Positions 1-6,403 of a DNA stretch of 33,353 nucleotides are shown here, one piece after another. Made by a program: the position numbers and the translations under genes. Source of the DNA: Candidatus Magasanikiibacteriota bacterium (GTDB lineage Bacteria; Patescibacteriota; Patescibacteriia; Magasanikbacterales; GWA2-37-8); the NCBI GenBank assembly GCA_023246655.1, contig JAHFHX010000001.1, positions 92,648 to 126,000 of the forward strand, read 5' to 3'. Within the stretch, counting starts at the first letter, position 1; each line of letters starts with the position of its first letter. The notes beneath the pieces are model-generated. The model searched no databases. It was given only the letters and a program-made list of their open reading frames with translations, and was not told where the DNA came from.

Positions 1-389
1 TCCATGCCGGGCTATCTCCGGAAGCAATTAAAGAACGATTGCTCCATGGTGAATTAAAACAATATTTTCGTCCCGAATTCTTGAATCGTTTCGATGGCAT
101 TGTTCTTTTCAAACCCCTTGGTCAAAATGATATTAAACAAATTGCTGCTTTAATGCTTAAACGGGTCGCGCGAGATTTGGAACAAAAAGGAATTGAATTA
201 AAAGTTACTGAACCAGCATTAGAATACTTTGCGAGTATTGGTTTTGATCCTGATTTCGGCGCTCGCCCAATGCGGCGGGTGGTTCAAGAACGGGTGGAAA
301 ATGCCTTGGCAGAGCTCTTGCTTTCCGGTAAATTGCAACGTCGCAGTGTGGTTATAATTGGTGCGGAAGGTAAGATTGAGGTGAAGTGA
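1..389 (+). CDS. clpC: ClpC/ClpB-type AAA+ ATPase, C-terminal part (5' truncated by the window edge)
   Basis: Frame is open from base 3 (HAGLSPEAIKERLLHGELKQYFRPEFLNRFDGIVLFKPL...GFDPDFGARPMRRVVQERVENALAELLLSG), a typical Clp ATPase C-terminal domain; ends TGA. Confidence 0.9.
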   Translation, partial: HAGLSPEAIKERLLHGELKQYFRPEFLNRFDGIVLFKPLGQNDIKQIAALMLKRVARDLEQKGIELKVTEPALEYFASIGFDPDFGARPMRRVVQERVENALAELLLSGKLQRRSVVIIGAEGKIEVK

Positions 390-411
390 GCCAGCTTTGC
401 AACGAAACAGT

Positions 412-1422
412 ATGCTTTATTTTTTTATCTCGTTATTTTTTTCGATTTGTTCAACGCTGTTAATTCGTTGGCTGGCTTCTTATTTTAACGTAGTTGATTT
501 TCCTGATGGCGAGCGTAAGCGTCACCAAAATCCGGTTCCGCTTTTGGGGGGAATTTCCATTTTTGTTACTTTTTGGATTATTATTTTTGGCTTGCTTCGC
601 TGGCATCAGGTGAATGGAATTGCGCTTTTGTTTCCTAAATTAGTCGCCGCATTTGTGGGGAGCGTTATTGTGTTACTTATTGGGATTGCCGATGATCTCC
701 GTCCGTTTTCTGCTCTTGGGCGTTTAATTTTAACGAGCCTCGCGATTCTTATTACTACGATCCTAGGCGGAGGGCTGGAAAAAATTACCCATCCGCTTGG
801 TGGCTTTATCCAGTTGAGCACAATAGTGGGAGGAGTATTGGTATTTTTTTGGCTTCTGGGCATGACGTACACGACGAAAATTCTCGATGGCCTTGATGGG
901 CTCGCGACTGGTGTTGTTGCCATTGGCGCTTTCATGATTTATTTTTTAACTTCAACAGCTCAATTTTATCAACCCAATGTTGGACTAGTGGCTTTAATTT
1001 TCGCGGGAACGTGTCTGGGGTTTTTGGTATTTAATTTTTATCCAGCAAAAATATTCTTAGGCGAGTCGGGAAGTTTGTTAATTGGCTTTACGCTTGGAAT
1101 ATTGGCGACTTTGGGGGGGGGGAAGCTCGCCACCGCCCTTCTCGTGATGGCGGTACCCATATTAGATGTTGTACGGGTAGTATATGTTCGATTCCGAAGA
1201 AAGCAACCAATTTTTCAGGGCGACCGGGAGCACCTTCATTTCCAATTGCTTAATTTAGGCATGTCCGAGCGCTGGGTGGTGTTGGCCTACTATGTAGCAG
1301 CGGCTGCGTTTGGTATCACAACATTATTTTTACAAAGTTACCAAAAGTTAATAGCGCTTTTATTCTTGGTTATTGCTATGGTGGCGATGGGGTGGAAGCT
1401 TAGTAAAATATCTAAGGTCTAA
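412..1422 (+). CDS. Undecaprenyl-phosphate GlcNAc-1-phosphate transferase / MraY-WecA-TagO family
   Basis: Polytopic membrane protein with DFPDGERKRHQNPVPLLGG, IADD, LDGLDGLA, FLGESGSLLIGF and DREHLHFQLL motifs; start at 397 or 412. Confidence 0.9.
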   Translation: MLYFFISLFFSICSTLLIRWLASYFNVVDFPDGERKRHQNPVPLLGGISIFVTFWIIIFGLLRWHQVNGIALLFPKLVAAFVGSVIVLLIGIADDLRPFSALGRLILTSLAILITTILGGGLEKITHPLGGFIQLSTIVGGVLVFFWLLGMTYTTKILDGLDGLATGVVAIGAFMIYFLTSTAQFYQPNVGLVALIFAGTCLGFLVFNFYPAKIFLGESGSLLIGFTLGILATLGGGKLATALLVMAVPILDVVRVVYVRFRRKQPIFQGDREHLHFQLLNLGMSERWVVLAYYVAAAAFGITTLFLQSYQKLIALLFLVIAMVAMGWKLSKISKV

Positions 1423-1685
1423 TTTCTAATTCACAAGTTATGCTAATTAACCTCTTTCATTTTAGCCAAAAAACACTTGTCATTCCGAATCCCCGTCGCA
1501 GGGGTGAGGAATCTCTGTCTCAATCAACCAACGACGGACAGAGAGATCCCTCCCGCCAGAGGCGGGCAGGCGTCGCGCTGTGTCCGCCTTTGGCGGAAGG
1601 CTTGCTCGGGATGACAAAACGGTATTTGAGCCAAATTTAGGGAAAATTAATTAGCACAACTCGTATATTAGGTGAATTAGAAATT
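1421..1685. repeat. Nested inverted-repeat element (family A copy 1) with AATTTCTAATTCAC/GTGAATTAGAAATT outer arms
   Basis: Outer 14-nt perfect IR 1421-1434/1672-1685; second IR GTTATGCTAATTAA/TTAATTAGCACAAC; inner TTGTCATTCCGA...CTCGGGATGACAA (1477-1617). Confidence 0.8.
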
Positions 1686-1693
1686 TCTCAGGT

Positions 1694-2173
1694 ATGTTTT
1701 TTCGTAAAAATAAATCTCAAGAGTTACAACGATGGCATGTGTATGTTATTGTTGTAATTCTTATTTTTGCTTTTGGGTACAAGTTGTATCAGGATGTTTG
1801 GCCGAAAGCCATGGTACAGATCGGCGGACAAGAACTCCGTGTTCTGGTAGCTAATAATCCACTGCGTCGTTACACTGGATGGAGCAATAGAAAGAGTATG
1901 GGGAATTACGCAGGAATGCTTTTCGTATTTCCGGAACGTGACCAACACACTATGGTAATGCGTCAGATGCGTTTTCCTCTTGATATTGTTTGGATTGACG
2001 GCATGACGATTGTGGATATCGCCCAAAATTTACAACCCGATCTGGCCCAAAGTGAAGCCCAATTGATTCCCTATTCTGCCCGCTTGTCATCAACCCTAGT
2101 CTTGGAGTTGCCGGCCGGATTTACTCAAAAATATGGAGTGAAAGTGGGGGATATAGTGAAAGTAGTTCAGTAA
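1694..2173 (+). CDS. DUF192 family protein with N-terminal membrane anchor
   Basis: One N-terminal TM, then GMLFVFPERDQHTMVMRQMRFPLDIVWIDG and the C-terminal VLELPAGFTQKYGVKVGD pattern of DUF192. Confidence 0.85.
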   Translation: MFFRKNKSQELQRWHVYVIVVILIFAFGYKLYQDVWPKAMVQIGGQELRVLVANNPLRRYTGWSNRKSMGNYAGMLFVFPERDQHTMVMRQMRFPLDIVWIDGMTIVDIAQNLQPDLAQSEAQLIPYSARLSSTLVLELPAGFTQKYGVKVGDIVKVVQ

Positions 2174-2184
2174 CTAAGCGTACC

Positions 2185-2213
2185 TTGACGAAATTTTAGT
2201 TTTAGGCTATACT
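2185..2213 (+). promoter_or_regulatory. Sigma70-type promoter for rplU
   Basis: TTGACG (2185-2190), 17-nt spacer, TATACT (2208-2213). Confidence 0.7.
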
Positions 2214-2287
2214 AGTGGCGTTGTTATAGTTACATAACTAATAATTAACAACTAACAATTTGTTAATTGTTTATTGCTAATTGATCT

Positions 2288-2593
2288 ATGCTCGCAGTTA
2301 TTGCAACTGGTGGCAAACAATACTTGGTGAAAACCGGTGATATTCTCAAAGTAGAAAAGTTACTTGCCAACGAAGGTGACAAGATTACCTTTGATAAAGT
2401 TCTCCTGACAGCTGATGATGATGGCGGAAACGCCAAGGTCGGTACACCCTATTTAGATGGCGTGACAATTAAAGCCATGCTTGTAAAACAGGGCCATTAT
2501 CCAACCGTGCGCGTGGAGAAGTTCAAGCGTAAAGTTCGTTACCACAAAGTGCATGGCCAGCGCCAACGGTATACGGAAGTTAAAATCGCCTAA
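2288..2593 (+). CDS. rplU: 50S ribosomal protein L21
   Basis: MLAVIATGGKQYLVKTGDILKVEKL...KVRYHKVHGQRQRYTEVKI. Confidence 0.95.
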   Translation: MLAVIATGGKQYLVKTGDILKVEKLLANEGDKITFDKVLLTADDDGGNAKVGTPYLDGVTIKAMLVKQGHYPTVRVEKFKRKVRYHKVHGQRQRYTEVKIA

Positions 2594-2691
2594 CACAGAT
2601 TACACAGATTATTGAGAGGATTACGCGGATTACAAAGAGACGCCTTCTGGGCGTCTCTTATTTTTTTAAATAATCTGCGTAATCTGTGTTA
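2591..2691. repeat. IR repeat family C (ACACAGATT units) enclosing a terminator-like hairpin
   Basis: TAACACAGATTACACAGATTATT (2591-2613) vs AATAATCTGCGTAATCTGTGTTA (2669-2691): 23-nt arms, one mismatch. Confidence 0.8.
2635..2668 (+). terminator. Rho-independent terminator after rplU
   Basis: AAGAGACGCC/GGCGTCTCTT stem followed by ATTTTTTT. Confidence 0.8.
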
Positions 2692-2699
2692 TCTCAGTG

Positions 2700-3311
2700 T
2701 TATCCTTTTATTATCCTATTTTTAATTGCGCTCCCCAACGTTATCTCGTCCGCATAGCGTAAATCTCCGCCCATCGGTAACCCCCGCGCTAAGCGGGTAA
2801 TTTTTATTTCCTGATTCACACTTTTAAGTTCTTTTTCTAAGTAAAGCATTGTCGTCTCTCCAGCAATGTCAGGGTTTAGAGCGAGGATGACTTCTTGTAT
2901 TGTTCCTTGTTCCTTGTTCCTTGTTCCTTCCAATAATTCTTTCACCTTCATCTTCGTTAAACTCTCAGCATCAGTTGGATCAACCTGCCCGCGTAGCACG
3001 TGGTATAAGCCACGGTATTCGCCAGTACCCTCAATCACTGCTAAATCTTGTGGATCAGCGACAACACAGATCGTAGTATGATCACGTTTGGGATTTTGGC
3101 AAATCGGGCAGGGTGAGGTGTCGCTAAAATTCCAACATACCTCGCAACTTTTCACGGTATCAATTAATTCCTTAAGCGCCAGGGTAAGCTCGCCAACCTC
3201 TTTTTTTCCCGATTTGAGTAAATAAAAAACAAACCGCTCCGCGGTGCGTTGCCCAACCGAAGGTAATTTCTTGAAGGCTTTAATGAGGTTTTGGATTGAG
3301 GGAGAATACAT
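2700..3311 (-). CDS. recR: Recombination mediator RecR
   Basis: MYSPSIQNLIKAFKKLPSVGQRTAERFVFYLL, four-Cys zinc finger CEVCWNFSDTSPCPIC, TOPRIM region ICVVADPQDLAVIEGTGEYRGLYHVL. Confidence 0.95.
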   Translation of the reverse strand: MYSPSIQNLIKAFKKLPSVGQRTAERFVFYLLKSGKKEVGELTLALKELIDTVKSCEVCWNFSDTSPCPICQNPKRDHTTICVVADPQDLAVIEGTGEYRGLYHVLRGQVDPTDAESLTKMKVKELLEGTRNKEQGTIQEVILALNPDIAGETTMLYLEKELKSVNQEIKITRLARGLPMGGDLRYADEITLGSAIKNRIIKG

Positions 3312-3316
3312 ATAAC

Positions 3317-3412
3317 ATGATGCGGATCAACGAATAAATGCGAATATGGCGGATGACAAATGGTCGGATATATCCGCTATATTCGCCTGGCGTATCCGTT
3401 GATCCGCATCAT
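3317..3412. repeat. Two-layer inverted repeat between recR and ybaB
   Basis: ATGATGCGGATCAACG (3317-3332)/CGTTGATCCGCATCAT (3397-3412) perfect; inner GCGAATATGGCGGAT/ATCCGCTATATTCGC with one mismatch. Confidence 0.85.
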
Positions 3413-3414
3413 AC

Positions 3415-3714
3415 TTAGTTCGTTCCCGGCATCCCACCCATTTCTTGCATCTTGGTGGCCATAATGCGCTGCATTTTTTTTAGGGCATCATGGTGGGCTT
3501 CTTTGATGGCAGTTTCGAGTTTTGCCTTATAGCTCGGAGCTAAAATTTCAGGATCAATCGCCAGACCGGTAATTTGCAGATTACCGTCCATAGTTAAAAC
3601 TACTTTATCGCCGAGCGTACGAATAGTTACTGATTCACCGGCCAAGGCACCCTGGAGTTTTTTACCCTGATCGCGAAGGTCTTTGAATTGTTTGAGTTTA
3701 GAGAACATGGACAT
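3415..3714 (-). CDS. ybaB: YbaB/EbfC family nucleoid-associated protein
   Basis: MSMFSKLKQFKDLRDQGKKLQGALAGE...ALKKMQRIMATKMQEMGGMPG. Confidence 0.88.
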   Translation of the reverse strand: MSMFSKLKQFKDLRDQGKKLQGALAGESVTIRTLGDKVVLTMDGNLQITGLAIDPEILAPSYKAKLETAIKEAHHDALKKMQRIMATKMQEMGGMPGTN

Positions 3715-3725
3715 ATGTGCGAGCT

Positions 3726-4179
3726 AAGATTATAAGACTATAAGATTAAAAGATTGTGATAGAATTGTTAACGTTTGAGGCTGTTAATATAGAGGTTTAG
3801 ATTTTTACTAAGTTGGCAGTAGATATTGTTTAAAGTAATAAACCGATCTTTCGAAATATATTTTCTTCCCAGGGCAACAGCTAAATGGCTCCGTGTTTCA
3901 CAAATTTCACCACGAGCGATATAAAGTACTCGTATTTTATCGTTGTATGAGAACCGACCATGGGATTCGGCAATATTAGCGATAGTTGAATTAGCAGAAC
4001 GTAGAATTTGAGAGGTTATACTATATCTCTCATCAGGAGGAAAAGTAGCGGTGACGTCATAAATCTTCATCAAAGCCTCATATCCATTCCTCCAGATATC
4101 CAACTGGTGGAAATCTTTGTGGGTCGTTGGCAGTCCATCCATACACAAGAATCTTTTAATCTTCCAATCTTCTAATCTT
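3726..4179. mobile_element. Putative IR-bounded single-gene cassette carrying a 23S-IVS-type (S23) four-helix-bundle gene
   Basis: AAGATTATAAGACTATAAGATTAAAAGATT (3726-3755) vs AATCTTTTAATCTTCCAATCTTCTAATCTT (4150-4179): 26/30 complementary, flanking ORF 3768-4148 closely. Confidence 0.6.
3768..4148 (-). CDS. Four-helix bundle protein (23S rRNA intervening-sequence protein / S23 family)
   Basis: FHQLDIWRNGYEALMKIYDVTATFPPDERYSITSQILRSANSTIANIAESHGRFS...ARGEICETRSHLAVALGRKYIS, characteristic of the family. Confidence 0.9.
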   Translation of the reverse strand: MCMDGLPTTHKDFHQLDIWRNGYEALMKIYDVTATFPPDERYSITSQILRSANSTIANIAESHGRFSYNDKIRVLYIARGEICETRSHLAVALGRKYISKDRFITLNNIYCQLSKNLNLYINSLKR

Positions 4180-4186
4180 TATTTTT

Positions 4187-5632
4187 TTAAAATTGTGGAG
4201 TATTATCCGGCTGTTTCGCAAATGCTGATTTTGGTTTCAATGTGGCTGGCCCGCTTGAATCTACAAAATTGGTATCCAAACTACGGAAGGAAGCAAAGGT
4301 TTCATTGAAGGCCACTTTAACAAGGCCAGTTGGACCATTGCGGTGTTTAGCAATGTGAATTTCAGCGATGTTGCGTTCATCCGGCGGAACATCTTCCAGG
4401 CGATAATTGCGGTCAGCTGATTTACGATAAATAAATAACACCACATCAGCATCTTGTTCAATGGAACCAGACTCGCGTAGATGGGAAAGTTTAGGAATGG
4501 CCGGTTTGCTTTGTTCCACCACACGCGAGAGCTGAGAAAGAGCCAGGACCGGAACATCAAGCTCACGGGCGATGCCTTTCAGTCCACGGGTGATGGCGGC
4601 CACTTCCTGCACGCGGTTGTCGCTATCACCTTTGGCGCTTGATTCCATCAATTGTAAATAGTCAATCACAATGAGCCCCAAGCCGTGTTCAGATTGCAAA
4701 CGCCGCGCTTTGGTTCTAATTTGCATTATATTGATGTTAGGCGAATCGTCAATAAAAATAGGAGATTCAGACAAGACGCCAATGGCGTGCCCAATGCGTG
4801 GAAAATCATCATCTTCCGGCCGATCCGACAACCGGCCAGTTCTCATTTTCCACAGATCAACATTAGCTTCTGAACATAACATGCGGTCTACCAGCTGTTC
4901 TTTACTCATTTCCAAAGAGAATAGCCCTACGGGAATTTTTTGTTTCGTTGCAACATTTCTAACAATATCAAGCGCTAACGATGTCTTCCCCACACTCGGG
5001 CGTGCGGCCAAAATCACTAAATCAGATTTTTGAAGACCAGCCAGTAAATTATCCAATGATTTAAAACCAGTGGGGAGCCCACGGAGCTGTCCTTTATTTT
5101 TATGGAGTTCATCGATGCGGTCAAACGCGTCAGCCAAGACTCCACGAATGGGGGTAAAAGCTTGTTTAAAATAAATCTGCGAAACACCAAACAGATGCTG
5201 CTGCGCTTCATCCAGCAATTGCTCAATATCTTCCATCTCTTCTTGGTAGGAAAGTCGGCTAATTTCGTGTGCTGCTCTCAGCATGCGCCGCCGCGTGGCT
5301 TTGCGGTGCACAATTTGACCATAATGCAGAACATTAGAAGCAGTCGGAACAGCGTTGGTGAGGGCTGCCAAATAGGTTCGCCCTCCAATGCCCTCAAGCA
5401 CCCCGCGATCTTCGAGGCGACTACTTAATGTTAAAAGATCAATCGGTTCATTTTTTTCATACAGCTCAAGAATTGTTTCAAAAACTCTGGCATGGGCATC
5501 TTTATAAAAATCTTCCACCCGCACCAAATCCGCCACTTTGAGCATGGCATCTTTATCAATTAAAACTGAGCCCAGAAATGACATCTCAGCTTCCAGGCTT
5601 TGGGGTGGTATTTTTTCGATCTCGTCGGACAT
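4187..5632 (-). CDS. dnaB: Replicative DNA helicase DnaB
   Basis: MSDEIEKIPPQSLEAEMSFLGSVLIDKDAM...LVILAARPSVGKTSLALDIVRN...LIVIDYLQLM...LRESGSIEQDADVVLFIYR; start assigned at 5632, not the upstream ORF start. Confidence 0.95.
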   Translation of the reverse strand: MSDEIEKIPPQSLEAEMSFLGSVLIDKDAMLKVADLVRVEDFYKDAHARVFETILELYEKNEPIDLLTLSSRLEDRGVLEGIGGRTYLAALTNAVPTASNVLHYGQIVHRKATRRRMLRAAHEISRLSYQEEMEDIEQLLDEAQQHLFGVSQIYFKQAFTPIRGVLADAFDRIDELHKNKGQLRGLPTGFKSLDNLLAGLQKSDLVILAARPSVGKTSLALDIVRNVATKQKIPVGLFSLEMSKEQLVDRMLCSEANVDLWKMRTGRLSDRPEDDDFPRIGHAIGVLSESPIFIDDSPNINIMQIRTKARRLQSEHGLGLIVIDYLQLMESSAKGDSDNRVQEVAAITRGLKGIARELDVPVLALSQLSRVVEQSKPAIPKLSHLRESGSIEQDADVVLFIYRKSADRNYRLEDVPPDERNIAEIHIAKHRNGPTGLVKVAFNETFASFRSLDTNFVDSSGPATLKPKSAFAKQPDNTPQF

Positions 5633-5640
5633 ATAACAGA

Positions 5641-5719
5641 TATTGCAACATTTCAACACAACACCACCACAACACTTTATGTGTTTGTGTGCTGATGTGT
5701 TGGCGTGTTGCTGTGATAT
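5641..5719. repeat. AC-rich array followed by inverted GT-rich array upstream of dnaB
   Basis: tattgcaacatttcaacacaacaccaccacaacac then gtgtttgtgtgctgatgtgttggcgtgttgctgtg; imperfect inverted arms. Confidence 0.5.
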
Positions 5720-5868
5720 GGTATCCCAACCCGTGTTTCTCGGCAAGGTATGTGGCTGGGGAAAAAGTGTGAGGAGAGTGTGTTAAGTTTAAGTTAGTCG
5801 GTCAGTTATTTGCCAGAATATAAAAATTAATATATACTTTTAGTTAATAACTTATTAACCTAAATTAT

Positions 5869-6234
5869 ATGGGCGAAGTCACTATCGGTGACAGATCAAG
5901 AGCACCTAGGTTGACTGTGGATTTGGTAAGCCGTATTTTTAGAGAACTATGCTTTGATACACCTCCCTATGGACGTATTTCACCATATGCTCTTGAGCAA
6001 GTTGCTAAAAGAAAATTCGGGGGAATAAACTTTGAAAGTGTGGAATCAGCTGATGGATTTGCTTATATTCTATTTAATGCCGGAGAAAAAGTCGGAACTG
6101 CCGTCCCCAAAGTACTTGGTAAACTCGGAATTATTGATCATATAGATTCCATGATGGGCCACCTCCCAACAGCACAACTTACCGAACAAGGATGGGTGAT
6201 TAGTAGACCAATTGGTAGAGAAGAGAAAAATTAA
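5869..6234 (+). CDS. Hypothetical protein (121 aa), no family recognised
   Basis: Complete ORF followed by a clear terminator. Confidence 0.65.
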   Translation: MGEVTIGDRSRAPRLTVDLVSRIFRELCFDTPPYGRISPYALEQVAKRKFGGINFESVESADGFAYILFNAGEKVGTAVPKVLGKLGIIDHIDSMMGHLPTAQLTEQGWVISRPIGREEKN

Positions 6235-6267
6235 TCTGCCATCACCTAATTTAAGTTATACATCAAG

Positions 6268-6310
6268 AATAGCGCAATTGATGATTTCCAAAGGTTGCGC
6301 TATTTTATTT
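6268..6310 (+). terminator. Rho-independent terminator
   Basis: AATAGCGCAA/TTGCGCTATT perfect 10-bp stem followed by TTATTT. Confidence 0.8.
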
Positions 6311-6403
6311 CATCTAAATTCGGCTTCTTGAAATGGCCCGCTAAAGCTGTTAGTATGGTTAGGTGATAAGTTATAAAGCTAAAGTCGAACTTCTATTATA
6401 GCT

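Noticed and set aside
1440-1640. ORF 1440-1640 (+) as a gene
   Set aside because: It is the translation of a nested repeat element (NPRRRGEESLSQSTNDGQRDPSRQRRAGVALCPPLAEGLLGMTK).
3726-4179. Interpretation as an intervening sequence inside a 23S rRNA gene
   Set aside because: Flanking sequence is protein coding (ybaB, dnaB); there is no rRNA in the window.
4261-5428. Several ORFs overlapping dnaB (4261-4566 -, 4671-5033 +, 5017-5226 -, 5102-5428 +)
   Set aside because: They overlap a strongly supported dnaB frame and show no recognisable protein character.
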